Source: Limnobaculum eriocheiris (GTDB taxonomy: Bacteria; Pseudomonadota; Gammaproteobacteria; Enterobacterales; Enterobacteriaceae). Taken from it: a stretch of 64,000 bases of DNA. This document shows positions 40,362 through 50,258 of the stretch, piece by piece (positions within the stretch are counted from its first letter, which is position 1; each line of letters begins with the position of its first letter). Under the pieces are notes generated by a model. The model searched no databases. It saw only the letters and a list, made by a program, of their open reading frames with translations, and was not told the origin of the DNA. The stretch covers positions 1 to 64,000 of the forward strand of contig NZ_JAJNAG010000019.1 in NCBI RefSeq assembly GCF_021010575.1, read 5' to 3'. The translations under genes were made by a program, and so were the position numbers.

Positions 40362-41020
40362 TGTTTATCTCTATTTTACAGCGTGAGTTGAAAATTGCCT
40401 TTCGCAGGGGCTCTGAAATTATTAATCCACTGTGGTTCTTTTTGATTGTGGTGACGCTATTTCCATTAAGTATTGGGCCGGAGCCGCAGCTATTATCCCG
40501 TATTGCTCCGGGAGTAGTCTGGGTGGCGGCGTTATTAGCTTCGTTACTGTCGCTGGAAAGATTACTGAGGGATGATTTTCTGGATGGTTCGCTGGAACAA
40601 CTGATGTTGCTCCCGGTGCCTCTGCCGCTGACTATTCTGGCAAAAGTATGCGCTCACTGGTTGCTAACCGGTTTACCATTATTGATTTTATCGCCACTAA
40701 TGGCGCTGTTACTGTCATTTGATTATGTGACCTGGAAGGCAGTGGTACTGACCCTATTGTTAGGAACACCGACCTTAAGCTTTATTGGTGCAATTGGTGT
40801 ATCGTTAACTGTTGGCCTGCGCAAGGGCGGGGTTTTACTGAGTTTACTCATATTACCGTTATATATTCCGGTATTGATTTTTGCGACTTCGGCGATTGAT
40901 GCGGCATCGATGTCGCTGCCAATTAATGGCTATCTGGCTATTTTAGGCGCTATTTTAGCAGGAACCGCGACGTTAGCGCCTTTTGCCGCTTCAGCTGCTT
41001 TACGGGTAAGTGTGCAATAA
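40361..41020 (+). CDS. ccmB: Heme exporter membrane protein CcmB
   Basis: 219-residue, six-helix inner-membrane permease partner of CcmA. It begins [20 protein letters not shown] and carries the family stretch LLSLERLLRDDFLDGSLEQL. The ATG overlaps the ccmA stop (TGATG), which decides the start over an in-frame GTG at 40352. Sixty bases separate it from ccmC. Confidence 0.95.
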   Translation: MFISILQRELKIAFRRGSEIINPLWFFLIVVTLFPLSIGPEPQLLSRIAPGVVWVAALLASLLSLERLLRDDFLDGSLEQLMLLPVPLPLTILAKVCAHWLLTGLPLLILSPLMALLLSFDYVTWKAVVLTLLLGTPTLSFIGAIGVSLTVGLRKGGVLLSLLILPLYIPVLIFATSAIDAASMSLPINGYLAILGAILAGTATLAPFAASAALRVSVQ

Positions 41021-41080
41021 CAAACATAATAGTTATTAACTGATTATTTTAATTACAACCAAGTGTGAGCATAAACGACT

Positions 41081-41818
41081 ATGTGGAAGTGGCTACATTC
41101 CCTCGCGAAACCAGAGACGCTATATCGTCTCTGCGGTAAGTTTATTCCCTGGCTGGCAATCGCCGGTATTATCAGTTTATCTGCCGGTTGGATATGGGGA
41201 TTTGGGTTTGCTCCGTCCGACTACCAGCAGGGCGACAGCTTCCGGATTATCTATATTCATGTACCGGCCGCTATCTGGTCGATGGGGATATACGGTTCTA
41301 TGGCTATCGCCGCTTTTATTGGTCTGATATGGCAAATGAAGTCGGCAGATATGGTGGCTTCCGCCATGGCGCCGGTGGGGGCCGTGTTTACCTTTATCGC
41401 ATTAGCTACCGGCTCGGCTTGGGGAAAACCCATGTGGGGCACATGGTGGGTATGGGATGCTCGCCTGACCTCAGAACTGGTGCTACTGTTCCTGTATCTG
41501 GGGGCTATCGCTCTGTATAACGCCTTTGACGATCGACGTCTGGCCGGAAGGGCCGCAGGCATTCTGGTACTGGTTGGTGTAGTCAATTTGCCTATTATTC
41601 ATTTCTCGGTGGAGTGGTGGAATACGCTGCATCAGGGGTCAACGAATATGCAGCAAACTGTTGATCCGAGCATGAGAACACCACTGAGACTCTCTATTTT
41701 TGGTTATCTCTTCTTCTTTATTACCTTAACCCTGATGCGGTTACGTAATTTGATTCTTATTCATGACCGCCAGAAACCCTGGGTCGAGTCACTGGTTAGC
41801 AAGGGGACAGGCAAATGA
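41081..41818 (+). CDS. ccmC: Heme-handling protein CcmC
   Basis: 245-residue inner-membrane protein that presents heme to CcmE. It carries the periplasmic WWD tryptophan-rich motif GTWWVWDARLTSELVLLFLY with flanking conserved histidines (YIHVPAA; NLPIIHFSVEWWNTLHQG) and six membrane spans. It overlaps ccmD by four bases (ATGA). Typical length and no lesions. Confidence 0.96.
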   Translation: MWKWLHSLAKPETLYRLCGKFIPWLAIAGIISLSAGWIWGFGFAPSDYQQGDSFRIIYIHVPAAIWSMGIYGSMAIAAFIGLIWQMKSADMVASAMAPVGAVFTFIALATGSAWGKPMWGTWWVWDARLTSELVLLFLYLGAIALYNAFDDRRLAGRAAGILVLVGVVNLPIIHFSVEWWNTLHQGSTNMQQTVDPSMRTPLRLSIFGYLFFFITLTLMRLRNLILIHDRQKPWVESLVSKGTGK

Positions 41819-42030
41819 CACCGGCATTTTCTTCATGGCAGGAATTCTTTGCAATGGGCGGCTATGGCTTTTTTGTCTGGCTGGCCGTAGCGGCAACGCT
41901 GATCCCGTTACTGGCTCTGGTTTGTCACACCCGATGGCAACGGAAACGATTATTAACCGAAATTCAGCGCCGTAAATCTCGCGAAGCCCGAATCGAAAAT
42001 GCAAAGAATAAGCAGGAGGCAAGCTTATGA
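41815..42030 (+). CDS. ccmD: Heme exporter subunit CcmD
   Basis: 71-residue single-span membrane protein needed to release holo-CcmE from CcmABC. A short periplasmic start with [14 protein letters not shown], one membrane helix, then a strongly basic cytoplasmic tail ([20 protein letters not shown]). Coupled by ATGA overlaps to ccmC upstream and to ccmE downstream. Confidence 0.93.
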   Translation: MTPAFSSWQEFFAMGGYGFFVWLAVAATLIPLLALVCHTRWQRKRLLTEIQRRKSREARIENAKNKQEASL

Positions 42031-42524
42031 ATCCACGCCGTAAGAACCGAATGTATCTGGCGCTTGCCGTATTAGTCGGGATGGCAGTGACTATTTCGCT
42101 GGTGTTATACGCTCTGCGTTCTAATATCGACCTGTTTTACACTCCGGGTGAAATCGTCTACGGTAAAGGTGAAGATAAAATTAAACCTGAACCGGGGCAG
42201 CGGTTACGTATTGGTGGCATGGTGATGACAGGATCGGTAAAACGCGATCCCGAATCTCTGAAAGTCAGCTTTAAAGTTTATGATGTCCGTGCTGCAATCG
42301 ATGTTCACTATGAAGGCATTCTGCCAGACCTGTTCCGTGAAGAACAAAGCGTGGTTGCTCAGGGCGTATTTGAAGAGAACAATGTGATTAATGCTAAAGA
42401 AGTATTAGCCAAGCATGACGAAAACTATATGCCGCCAGAAGTAGAAGAGGCGATGAAAGAGAATCATCAACGCCCTGAGGCCGACTATAAAGATAAACCA
42501 GCGGCTCAGGGGAATGCTCAATGA
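42027..42524 (+). CDS. ccmE: Heme chaperone CcmE
   Basis: 165-residue periplasmic heme chaperone, membrane-anchored near residues 9-28. The covalent heme-binding histidine is in [14 protein letters not shown] (about residue 131), with the conserved tyrosine just after it. Core strands [20 protein letters not shown] and [19 protein letters not shown] are intact. Overlaps ccmD and ccmF. Confidence 0.96.
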   Translation: MNPRRKNRMYLALAVLVGMAVTISLVLYALRSNIDLFYTPGEIVYGKGEDKIKPEPGQRLRIGGMVMTGSVKRDPESLKVSFKVYDVRAAIDVHYEGILPDLFREEQSVVAQGVFEENNVINAKEVLAKHDENYMPPEVEEAMKENHQRPEADYKDKPAAQGNAQ

Positions 42525-44482
42525 TACCTGAGATTGGAAATTTTGCGCTGGCGCTGGCAACCGCACTGGCGTTGCTGTTAAGTATTTATCCGCTGTTGGG
42601 TGCTTATAAGCAGGATGCCCGAATGATGACCGTTTCCCGGCCATTAACTTATGGGTTACTGGCTACGACCATGCTGGCTTTTGGCTGTCTGGTGTATGCC
42701 TTTATTATTAATGATTTCAGCGTTATCTATGTCGCGACTAACTCTAACAGCCAGCTTCCGGTTTATTTCCGTATGGCGGCCGTTTGGGGTGCCCATGAGG
42801 GTTCGCTGCTGTTATGGATCGTTCTGCTTTCATTGTGGACCAGTGCCGTTGCGCTCTTCAGCAGCAAAATGCCGCTGGATGCCGTAGCCAGAGTGCTGTC
42901 AGTGCTGGGTATGATTAACGTTGGTTTCCTGCTGTTTGTTATTCTGACTTCTAACCCCTTTACCCGTACTTTACCGATGTTCCCGATTGACGGACGCGAC
43001 CTGAATCCACTGTTGCAGGACGTAGGCCTGATTTTCCATCCGCCATTGTTATATATGGGGTATGTTGGTTTCTCTGTCGCCTTTGCGTTTGCTATCTCTT
43101 CTTTGATGGTTGGGCGTTTGGATACCGCCTGGGCCCGCTGGTCTCGCCCGTGGACCACTGCCGCATGGATTTTTCTGACGCTGGGTATTGCATTGGGCTC
43201 TTACTGGGCTTATTACGAGCTGGGCTGGGGCGGCTGGTGGTTCTGGGATCCGGTAGAGAATGCATCATTAATGCCATGGATTACCGGTACAGCTTTAATA
43301 CACTCTCTGGCCGTAACGGAAAAACGAGGAACTTTCAAAGCCTGGACCGTATTGCTGGCGATTGTTTCGTTCTCCCTGTGTTTGTTAGGCACTTTCCTGG
43401 TGCGTTCAGGCATTCTGGTTTCCGTTCACTCTTTCGCCTCGGACCCGGCGCGCGGTATGTTTATTCTGGCGTTTTTGGTGGTGGTGATTGGTGGATCGCT
43501 ACTGCTGTATGCAGTAAACGGAGCGCGAGTCAGTAAGACCAAGGCTCGTCATGAGTTCTTCTCCCGGGAATCTTTCCTGTTGGGTAACAATATTCTACTG
43601 ATGGCAGCAATGCTGGTGGTTCTTCTCGGCACGCTGTTACCGTTGGTGCATAAGCAGTTGGGGTTAGGTTCAATTTCTGTTGGCGCACCCTTCTTTGACT
43701 CTATGTTTATCTGGCTGATGGTGCCATTCTCCCTGTTATTAGGTGTTGCACCATTGGTTCGCTGGCGTCGTGATGAGCCCTCAAAGCTGTTAAAACGGCT
43801 GATTGTTGCTCTGGTTGTGACGCTGGCAGCTTCATTTGCTTTACCCTGGTTGTTGCAGGATAAGATCATTGCCATGACAGTATTGGGCCTGATGATGTCT
43901 ATTTGGGTCGTGGTACTGACACTGATGGAACTGCATGAACGTGCGACACACCGTCATGGTTTCTTTAAAGGATTAACCCAGCTTTCCCGTAGTCATTGGG
44001 GAATGGTGCTTGCCCATCTGGGCATGGCCGTTACGGTATTTGGTATTGCTTTTAGCCAGAACTATAGCGTAGAGCGTGATGTCCGCATGAAGGATGGCGA
44101 TAGCATCATGATTTATGAGTATAAGTTCACTTTCCGTGATGTTCGCGAAATATCCGGGCCAAACTATACCGGTGGTGCCGGTGAGCTGGAAATTACTCGC
44201 AAAGGCAAGCCTGAAGTAACGCTACACGCCGAAAAACGTTACTACAAAGCTGCCGGCAGTATGATGACCGAAGCCGCCATTGATGGTGGCATTACGCGCG
44301 ATCTGTATGCCGCATTAGGCGAGCAGTTGAATGACGGAGCCTGGGCCGTGCGCATCTATTATAAGCCGTTTATTCGCTGGATTTGGTTCGGTGGTCTATT
44401 TATGGCGTTTGGTGGTCTGTTGTGTATTCTGGACCCGCGCTATCGGATTAAAAAATCATTAGTCCGTGAGGAGACAGTATGA
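42521..44482 (+). CDS. ccmF: Cytochrome c heme lyase subunit CcmF
   Basis: 653-residue multi-span membrane protein that, with CcmH/CcmI, ligates heme to apocytochrome c. The WWD motif is [20 protein letters not shown], with the conserved heme-ligand histidine regions [13 protein letters not shown] and [15 protein letters not shown] large periplasmic domain precedes the last helix ([17 protein letters not shown]). Overlaps ccmE and ccmG start/stop codons. Confidence 0.96.
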   Translation: MIPEIGNFALALATALALLLSIYPLLGAYKQDARMMTVSRPLTYGLLATTMLAFGCLVYAFIINDFSVIYVATNSNSQLPVYFRMAAVWGAHEGSLLLWIVLLSLWTSAVALFSSKMPLDAVARVLSVLGMINVGFLLFVILTSNPFTRTLPMFPIDGRDLNPLLQDVGLIFHPPLLYMGYVGFSVAFAFAISSLMVGRLDTAWARWSRPWTTAAWIFLTLGIALGSYWAYYELGWGGWWFWDPVENASLMPWITGTALIHSLAVTEKRGTFKAWTVLLAIVSFSLCLLGTFLVRSGILVSVHSFASDPARGMFILAFLVVVIGGSLLLYAVNGARVSKTKARHEFFSRESFLLGNNILLMAAMLVVLLGTLLPLVHKQLGLGSISVGAPFFDSMFIWLMVPFSLLLGVAPLVRWRRDEPSKLLKRLIVALVVTLAASFALPWLLQDKIIAMTVLGLMMSIWVVVLTLMELHERATHRHGFFKGLTQLSRSHWGMVLAHLGMAVTVFGIAFSQNYSVERDVRMKDGDSIMIYEYKFTFRDVREISGPNYTGGAGELEITRKGKPEVTLHAEKRYYKAAGSMMTEAAIDGGITRDLYAALGEQLNDGAWAVRIYYKPFIRWIWFGGLFMAFGGLLCILDPRYRIKKSLVREETV

Positions 44483-45033
44483 ATAAGAAGCTACTGTTCA
44501 TTCCATTAATTGTTTTTCTGGGGCTGGTGATCGCGTTTATGGTTCAGCTACAGCGTAATGCTCAGGGTGACGATCCAACTTCACTGGAATCGGCACTGAT
44601 TGGTAAACCTGTACCAAAATTTAAGCTGGAGTCGCTGGATATCCCGGGAAAAGTTTACGATCAGGCAGTATTGCATGATGGTAAACCAATGCTGTTAAAC
44701 GTATGGGCAACATGGTGTCCAACCTGTTATGCGGAACATCAGTTCTTAAATAAACTGTCAGCACAGGGGATCCGCGTCGTTGGCCTGAATTATAAAGATG
44801 AGCGAAATAAAGCCATCAAATGGCTGAACGATTTGGGCAATCCTTATGCGTTAAGTTTATATGATAACAACGGCATGTTGGGGCTGGATCTTGGCGTTTA
44901 CGGCGCTCCGGAGACATTCCTGATCGATGGTGATGGCATCGTGCGTTATCGCCATGCGGGCGACCTTAACGATCGCATCTGGGAAGAAGAAATTAAACCC
45001 CTTTGGATTAAATATCAGGGGAGCGGCTCATAA
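44479..45033 (+). CDS. ccmG: Thiol:disulfide reductase CcmG (DsbE)
   Basis: 184-residue membrane-tethered thioredoxin-fold protein that keeps apocytochrome c cysteines, or CcmH, reduced. Active site NVWATWCPTCYAEHQFL (CPTC); cis-proline region VYGAPETFLID. A single N-terminal membrane helix (LFIPLIVFLGLVIAFMV). Its stop overlaps the ccmH start. Confidence 0.96.
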   Translation: MNKKLLFIPLIVFLGLVIAFMVQLQRNAQGDDPTSLESALIGKPVPKFKLESLDIPGKVYDQAVLHDGKPMLLNVWATWCPTCYAEHQFLNKLSAQGIRVVGLNYKDERNKAIKWLNDLGNPYALSLYDNNGMLGLDLGVYGAPETFLIDGDGIVRYRHAGDLNDRIWEEEIKPLWIKYQGSGS

Positions 45034-45527
45034 TGCTTAAGCGTATTTCATTTATTTTGTTCGGCCTGATGATGACTTTCGTTGCTCATGCCGCTATTGA
45101 TACTTATAACTTTAAGTCAGTAGAAGAGGAACAGCAGTTTCGTGAGTTGACGGGGCAGTTGCGTTGCCCTAAGTGCCAGAATAACAGTATTGCTGATTCA
45201 AATGCTCCTATAGCAACAGACATGCGAGAAAAAGTGTATGAACTGATGGAACAGGGGCAGTCACGGCAGGATATCATTAACTATATGGTTGATCGTTATG
45301 GCAACTTTGTTACTTATGAGCCACCGATGACACCAGCCACTATTTTCTTATGGCTGATTCCTGCACTTTGTGTAGTGATTGGTGCTGCCGCCACTGTGAT
45401 GCTTTCGCGTCGTCGTAAAGTCAGTGCTTCAGGAGTAGAGTCAGAGACTTTGTCCGAGCAAGAAAAAGCACGATTACAGCAACTTCTCAGCGATAAAACG
45501 GGCGCTAAAGGCAGGAAGAAATCATGA
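45033..45527 (+). CDS. ccmH: Cytochrome c maturation protein CcmH (short form)
   Basis: 164 residues: signal peptide (HAAIDT), the redox motif LRCPKCQNNSIADSNAPIA, one membrane helix (IFLWLIPALCVVIGAAATVM) and a short cytoplasmic tail. Reduces or binds apocytochrome c cysteines with CcmG. In E. coli CcmH is fused to the CcmI domain; here they are two overlapping genes (ATGA-type overlap at 45524), as in many other bacteria. Confidence 0.95.
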   Translation: MLKRISFILFGLMMTFVAHAAIDTYNFKSVEEEQQFRELTGQLRCPKCQNNSIADSNAPIATDMREKVYELMEQGQSRQDIINYMVDRYGNFVTYEPPMTPATIFLWLIPALCVVIGAAATVMLSRRRKVSASGVESETLSEQEKARLQQLLSDKTGAKGRKKS

Positions 45528-46729
45528 TCGCATTTTGGCTGACAATTATTGTATTACTGGTTATTGCTGCGGCATTGCTGATTATACCAACTCTGGGTAG
45601 ACCCGATCCGAATGCAGACACCGATCGCGATGCAATTAACAAAGCATATTATCAGCAGCGCCTGACCGAGCTGAGCGCGGATGAAGAGCAGGGTGTTATT
45701 GGTGAACGTGACACTATGATCGCCGAACTGCAACATAATCTGCTGGAAGATATTCCGGAAAGTGAGCGGGCGGCAAAACAGGCTCCGCTTGGCAAAACGG
45801 CGCTAATACCGGGCGTATTACTGCTGGTGGTGGTATCGCTGGGGCTCTATTTTCATACTGGCGGTTTGACGCAGGTGATGCAGTGGCAGCAGATTGTGAA
45901 GATGTTGCCAGAGCTGCGTCAGAAAGCGGATAGCGGCCAGTTGGTGACGACGGAAGATATTGCCCGTTTTGGACTGGGTTTGCGCACTGAGTTGCTTTCC
46001 GATCCCGGTAATGTGCGTGACTGGACGATGCTGGGATTAGCGGGGCTAAAACTTGGTGATGGCGAAATGGCATTACAGGCTTATGAAAAAGCTTACCAGT
46101 TGTCGCCAAAAGATAGCTATATTCAAATTATCTACGCTAAATTGCTGACGCGTTCTAATAACCCGAACGATATCCAGCAAGCCAGTGATATTCTGAAGAA
46201 TATTCTAAAAACGGAGCCTGACAATACTGACGCTTTATCGGCATTAGCGATGAATGCTTTTGGTCAGGGTAATTTTAATGAAGCAATTATGGCCTGGGAG
46301 AAGGTTTTAACTCTGTTGCCTGCTGATGCTAAAGGCCTTGATGTTATCAGAAGTAGCCTCGCCTATGCGAAAGCTCAGGTGACCTCTAACGGCTATCGGT
46401 TAGCGGTTAAACTGGCGCTATCGCCGGAGATGGCATCACATTTGCCCGCGCAGGGAAAAGTGATGATAGCCGTGTTGGATGGTGAATCACCCATACCGGT
46501 AGCCGTTAAACAATTACCGTTAGATAAATTTCCGTTAGAATTGATATTAGATGACAGTGATTCGATGATGCCAGCACGTTTACTTTCCAGCCTTAAGCAG
46601 GTGAAAGTGAAGGCTACCATTACCAGCGACGGTCGGGCAGATACTCAACATCTGGTTGGTGAAAGTGATATTCACCCATTTAGCGGTAAAGAAACGGTTG
46701 ATGTGACAATTAAGCAGATTAAACAGTAA
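45524..46729 (+). CDS. ccmI: Cytochrome c maturation TPR protein CcmI
   Basis: 401 residues. Two membrane segments (residues 1-22 and about 90-110) flank a cytoplasmic loop containing YYQQRLTELSADEEQGVIGE. Periplasmic TPR repeats, such as DWTMLGLAGLKLGDGEMALQ and ALSALAMNAFGQGNFNEAIM, bind the apocytochrome C-terminus and hand it to CcmF/CcmH. A C-terminal beta domain ends ETVDVTIKQIKQ. Last gene of ccm. Confidence 0.94.
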   Translation: MIAFWLTIIVLLVIAAALLIIPTLGRPDPNADTDRDAINKAYYQQRLTELSADEEQGVIGERDTMIAELQHNLLEDIPESERAAKQAPLGKTALIPGVLLLVVVSLGLYFHTGGLTQVMQWQQIVKMLPELRQKADSGQLVTTEDIARFGLGLRTELLSDPGNVRDWTMLGLAGLKLGDGEMALQAYEKAYQLSPKDSYIQIIYAKLLTRSNNPNDIQQASDILKNILKTEPDNTDALSALAMNAFGQGNFNEAIMAWEKVLTLLPADAKGLDVIRSSLAYAKAQVTSNGYRLAVKLALSPEMASHLPAQGKVMIAVLDGESPIPVAVKQLPLDKFPLELILDDSDSMMPARLLSSLKQVKVKATITSDGRADTQHLVGESDIHPFSGKETVDVTIKQIKQ

Positions 46730-46760
46730 GTGCTGTATGCCTGCATATTAGGGAGAAAAA

Positions 46761-47516
46761 ATGAAGCGCCGTCTTATCAGTATGGCACTGGCCGGGATGA
46801 TGTTAACCGGATGTGCCAACAGCGGGAGCATGAACGAAGATGGAACTCGTCAGGATCCGCTGGAAGGGTTTAACCGTTCCATGTTTAACTTTAACTATAA
46901 GTACATGGATCCCTATGTTGTTCGTCCTATTGCGGTGGTGTGGCGTGATTACATGCCTCAGCCTGCGCGTAATGGCTTAAGCAATTTCACCAGCAACCTG
47001 GGTGAGCCGGCCAGCATGGTGAACTACTTCCTGCAGGGGAACCTGTATGATGGCTTCCGCCATTTTAACCGCTTTTTCGTGAATACCCTGTTGGGGATGG
47101 GCGGCTTTATTGATGTTGCCGGTATGTCCAATGACAAGCTGAAAAAGGGCTATAACAAAGAGTTTGGTCAGGTATTAGGCCATTATGATGTTCCTTATGG
47201 CCCATATGCCGTATTGCCTGGCTATGGTTCTGCAACCCTGCGTGATGAGGGGGGAAGGTATGTTGATTACGTATATCCGGTACTGAGCTGGATAACCTTC
47301 TGGGGTTCCGCGGGCAAATGGGCTATTGAGGGTATTGAGAGTCGTGCCCAATTCCTCGATCAGGATCAGATGCTGACTAACTCACCCGATCCATATATCT
47401 TTGTTCGTGAAGCTTACTTCCAGCATCATGACTTCCTGGCAAACGATGGTAAGGTTGATGCTGAAAAGAATCCAAATGCAGACGCATTGAAAGGTCAACT
47501 GAATGATATCGATTAA
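46761..47516 (+). CDS. mlaA: Outer-membrane phospholipid-asymmetry lipoprotein MlaA
   Basis: 251-residue lipoprotein that removes mislocalised phospholipid from the outer leaflet and passes it to MlaC. The lipobox is MMLTGC (acylated Cys at about 18). Conserved stretches are DPLEGFNRSMFNFNYKYMDP, RNGLSNFTSNLGEPASMVNY, NRFFVNTLLGMGGFIDVA and the GPYAVLPGYGSATLRD ridge. It is 31 bases after ccmI and convergent with fadL, as in E. coli. Confidence 0.97.
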   Translation: MKRRLISMALAGMMLTGCANSGSMNEDGTRQDPLEGFNRSMFNFNYKYMDPYVVRPIAVVWRDYMPQPARNGLSNFTSNLGEPASMVNYFLQGNLYDGFRHFNRFFVNTLLGMGGFIDVAGMSNDKLKKGYNKEFGQVLGHYDVPYGPYAVLPGYGSATLRDEGGRYVDYVYPVLSWITFWGSAGKWAIEGIESRAQFLDQDQMLTNSPDPYIFVREAYFQHHDFLANDGKVDAEKNPNADALKGQLNDID

Positions 47517-47543
47517 TCATTAACGCCATTGATTAAAAATCTG

Positions 47544-47582
47544 AAGCCTCCGACTGACAGCGCCTGTTATCGGAGGTTTTTT
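47544..47582 (+). terminator. Terminator after mlaA
   Basis: CCTCCGA (47547-47553) pairs with TCGGAGG (47570-47576), followed by six T. Confidence 0.88.
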
Positions 47583-47587
47583 ATATA

Positions 47588-47616
47588 CAAAAACGCCACT
47601 CATTGCAGAGTGGCGT
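47588..47616 (-). terminator. Terminator after fadL
   Basis: ACGCCACTC (47593-47601) pairs perfectly with GAGTGGCGT (47608-47616). On the minus strand the stem is followed by TTTTTG. Confidence 0.85.
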
Positions 47617-47640
47617 CAGATATCAAACAACAGACCTGAA

Positions 47641-48936
47641 TCAGAAGGTGTAGTTCAGGTTGATACCGTATAACCATGCCTTTCCTTCTGAATGGAAAGT
47701 ATAGGTTGGGCTATTGGCTGCGTTGTTCAGTTTTTCTTCAATCTTCACTTTCTGTCCGTGCATATAAGACACGCCAAGGTCAACTGAAGCATCTTTAGTG
47801 AAGTTGTAGGTTGAGCCCAGACTTAACCATAAACGGTCTTGATCGGGAATCGAGATAGAACGCGTACTTGCAGGAACCGCGCTGTCGTCAAATGCAATAC
47901 CTGCGCGCCATGTCCAGCTTTCGTCATGATAGTAAGTAGTACCTAACGCAAGGCGATAAGCATCACGGAAGTTTTCTTTCTTATAAAATAGTGTCTGTCC
48001 ATCGGAACCGGTCGCATTTAGCTCTTTAAACTCGCTCCAACTGGTGTAGCTTAAACCGTAATGCATAGCCCATTTTGGTGCAACTTTATGGTATCCGGAC
48101 AGCTCCCATATTTCTGGTAAAGACAGGGTCAGATCGCCATTCATGGTTTGACCATTGGTTCCCCATGACATTCCGGTAGCAGCCTGCATGGCGTTATATT
48201 TCGATGGCAGTTCACTGCTGTAGTCGCCGCTAAAATCAATATCTACCTGTGAACGATAGCTCAGACCGATGCGGTTCTCTTTATCGATTTCATACAGCAG
48301 ACCAGCGTTCCAGCCGTAGCCCCACTCATCGCCTTTCATATGAACCACTTCGGTATCTTTTGGCATACCGTTTCTATTTTCACCCGCATAGCGGTTGATT
48401 TCTGCTTTAGCGTAAATGGCGTTAAAACCGGCACCAAAGCTGAAATATTCATTGATGCGGTAAGCGGCACTAAAATTAAGGTTACCGGTTTTTAATGATG
48501 TTTTACCTGCTAAAGGACCCGCCGCATAATCATCGGAGAATTCAGTAGAAAGGCCATAGTTGCTGGTTACTGAACCACCAACAGCCCAACTATCATTAAT
48601 CGGGTAAATGAAGTGAAGGTTAGGAACCCACTCGTTTGGCGTGATGTCACTCGCAGACATATCGGTACCAGCCGGTGAAGTGCCGCTAATTTTTACCGTA
48701 GGCTGGACGTAAATGGCACCACCAGAAAAAGTAGGGCGGTCAAACATCGTCATTGATGCAGGATTACGGCTACCTGATGCTGCATTATCAGCAATAGCGC
48801 CTTCACCGGAAAATGCACGGCCTAACCCTGCTGCCGATGATTCCTGAAGCTGGAAGCCTGACGCATAAAGATTAGAAGATACCGCTGCGATAACCATTGC
48901 CAATGCTGACTTTCTTAAAATATTTTTGTGGTGCAT
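47641..48936 (-). CDS. fadL: Long-chain fatty acid transporter FadL
   Basis: 431-residue outer-membrane barrel that imports long-chain fatty acids. Signal peptide cleaved after SSNLYA, then the hatch region [20 protein letters not shown] and [20 protein letters not shown], typical of FadL. The final strand ends [11 protein letters not shown] with an aromatic residue. A FadR-like site lies upstream. The partner beta-oxidation genes fadIJ, next to yfcZ in E. coli, are absent from this locus. Confidence 0.97.
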   Translation of the reverse strand: MHHKNILRKSALAMVIAAVSSNLYASGFQLQESSAAGLGRAFSGEGAIADNAASGSRNPASMTMFDRPTFSGGAIYVQPTVKISGTSPAGTDMSASDITPNEWVPNLHFIYPINDSWAVGGSVTSNYGLSTEFSDDYAAGPLAGKTSLKTGNLNFSAAYRINEYFSFGAGFNAIYAKAEINRYAGENRNGMPKDTEVVHMKGDEWGYGWNAGLLYEIDKENRIGLSYRSQVDIDFSGDYSSELPSKYNAMQAATGMSWGTNGQTMNGDLTLSLPEIWELSGYHKVAPKWAMHYGLSYTSWSEFKELNATGSDGQTLFYKKENFRDAYRLALGTTYYHDESWTWRAGIAFDDSAVPASTRSISIPDQDRLWLSLGSTYNFTKDASVDLGVSYMHGQKVKIEEKLNNAANSPTYTFHSEGKAWLYGINLNYTF

Positions 48937-49349
48937 ACCAAAATCTCAAAAGTGATAAAAATTATTACGGATTGTAATAATTGAGGCGGCATTGTAGGGA
49001 GTAAGATGTTAGCTACAGATTAGACCAGTTGAGCGCAATAACTGGGGTTGAGCGGGATTAAGGCTTAATATTTTGTTTAAAAGTAAACAGTTTTTACATA
49101 CAGGATTGGTTACATTTGATGTGTATTCAATTACAAAATTATAAAGGCAATAATAATCAGATTGTTATAAGCGGTTTTTAGGTGGGGTGATTAATTGTTG
49201 TGCAGGTGATTAGCCTGAAATTAACAAAATTCATGCGTAAATGGGGCAGGAAGAGTAGTATAGGAAAGATTATTGAATTTTGAGCTAGATCTCATTCAGG
49301 TTTTAAATAAAACGACCATTCACCGTTTTATTCACAGGAGAAGAGTACG
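48937..49349. promoter_or_regulatory. Divergent fadL / yfcZ control region
   Basis: 413 bases without a gene; AT-rich centre. It contains the FadR-like operator listed separately. A TAAATTTGT-like set of A/T boxes could serve either promoter; the yfcZ ribosome site AGGAGAAGAG precedes 49350. Confidence 0.5.
49014..49030 (-). promoter_or_regulatory. FadR-like operator upstream of fadL
   Basis: On the minus strand AACTGGTCTAATCTGTA keeps the AACTGGTC half-site of FadR operators and resembles the CTGGTCTGAT site in the E. coli fadL promoter. Repression by FadR in the absence of long-chain acyl-CoA is inferred. Confidence 0.6.
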
Positions 49350-49643
49350 ATGTCTGATTCATTAAAATGTAATGCACAAGAAACCGCTGCTTGTTGTTGC
49401 GTTGATGTTGGTACCGTGATGGACAACACGGATTGTACTGCGTCCTATCAAAATGTGTTTGCTAATCGTGGTGAAGCGGAGCAAATGTTGAAGATGTTAA
49501 CGGAAAAAGCGCGGGCTACAGAGTCCGAGCCTTGCCTGATTGAAAGCCGTTTAACCGACGTGGCGGGTGGTGTTGAACTGAACGTTGATTTCACATTCTC
49601 GTGCCAGGCCGAAACCATGATTTTCCAACTGGGCCTGCGCTAA
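49350..49643 (+). CDS. yfcZ: YfcZ/YiiS family protein
   Basis: 97-residue cytoplasmic protein of the DUF406 family; function not established. Family pattern: Cys-rich N-terminus (ETAACCCVDVGTVMDNTDC), then FANRGEAEQMLKMLTEKAR and a C-terminal strand FTFSCQAETMIFQLGLR. Strong ribosome site. Position next to fadL and before sixA is conserved except that fadI and fadJ, which lie between in E. coli, are missing. Confidence 0.92.
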   Translation: MSDSLKCNAQETAACCCVDVGTVMDNTDCTASYQNVFANRGEAEQMLKMLTEKARATESEPCLIESRLTDVAGGVELNVDFTFSCQAETMIFQLGLR

Positions 49644-49674
49644 TCGCCGCCAGTTTTTTATAGTTTAGAATAAT

Positions 49675-49700
49675 GCTAACGCCGGAATACCGGCGTTAGC
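49675..49700 (+). terminator. Strong hairpin between yfcZ and sixA
   Basis: GCTAACGCCGG and CCGGCGTTAGC form a perfect 11-bp stem with an AATA loop. No T-run follows, so it may act as a Rho-dependent or partial terminator, or as an mRNA 3' stabiliser. Confidence 0.6.
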
Positions 49701-49721
49701 CATAAATGGACGGAGCAAAAC

Positions 49722-50201
49722 ATGCAGGTGCTAATTATGCGGCATGGCGAGGCCAGTTATCATGCTGACAGCGATCCGGCCCGCAACTTAACAGAGCGCG
49801 GGCGTAAGGAAACGGCTCAAATGACGCTCTGGCTACGGCAAAAAATCGCTGAGATTGACTGGGTATTGGTCAGCCCTTACGTTCGGGCGCAGCAAACGCT
49901 GGATGTAGTCAAAAACGAATTTCCTCTGTTATCTTCCTCTACTATCGAAACTTTCTCAGCCCTGACGCCGGGTGGCGATGCGATGCTGTCTGCCGATTAT
50001 TTGATGACTCTGGCGCAGGATGGTGTGAGTTCTGTATTGGTAGTCTCTCATTTACCGCTGGTGGGTTATCTGGTCTCTGAACTTTGCGGTGGTATATATC
50101 CACCTATGTTTAGCACTTCAGCCGTAGCGGCAATTACGCTGGATGCTGAAACCGGGCGAGGTAATCTTGACTGGCAGCAAACACCGGGTTCATTGCGTTA
50201 A
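49722..50201 (+). CDS. sixA: Phosphohistidine phosphatase SixA
   Basis: 159-residue histidine phosphatase superfamily enzyme that dephosphorylates phosphohistidine (in E. coli on the NPr/PTS-Ntr carrier and ArcB). Catalytic RHG at the start (MQVLIMRHGEASYHA, His8), the second conserved region VSPYVRAQQTLDVV and the C-terminal histidine in VVSHLPLVGYLVSEL. Start follows GGACGGAG. Confidence 0.95.
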   Translation: MQVLIMRHGEASYHADSDPARNLTERGRKETAQMTLWLRQKIAEIDWVLVSPYVRAQQTLDVVKNEFPLLSSSTIETFSALTPGGDAMLSADYLMTLAQDGVSSVLVVSHLPLVGYLVSELCGGIYPPMFSTSAVAAITLDAETGRGNLDWQQTPGSLR

Positions 50202-50258
50202 CGGTTAACGCTTTTTCCGATTCGCTTGCGTGAATATTTGTATCTTAAACAGTGTGAT

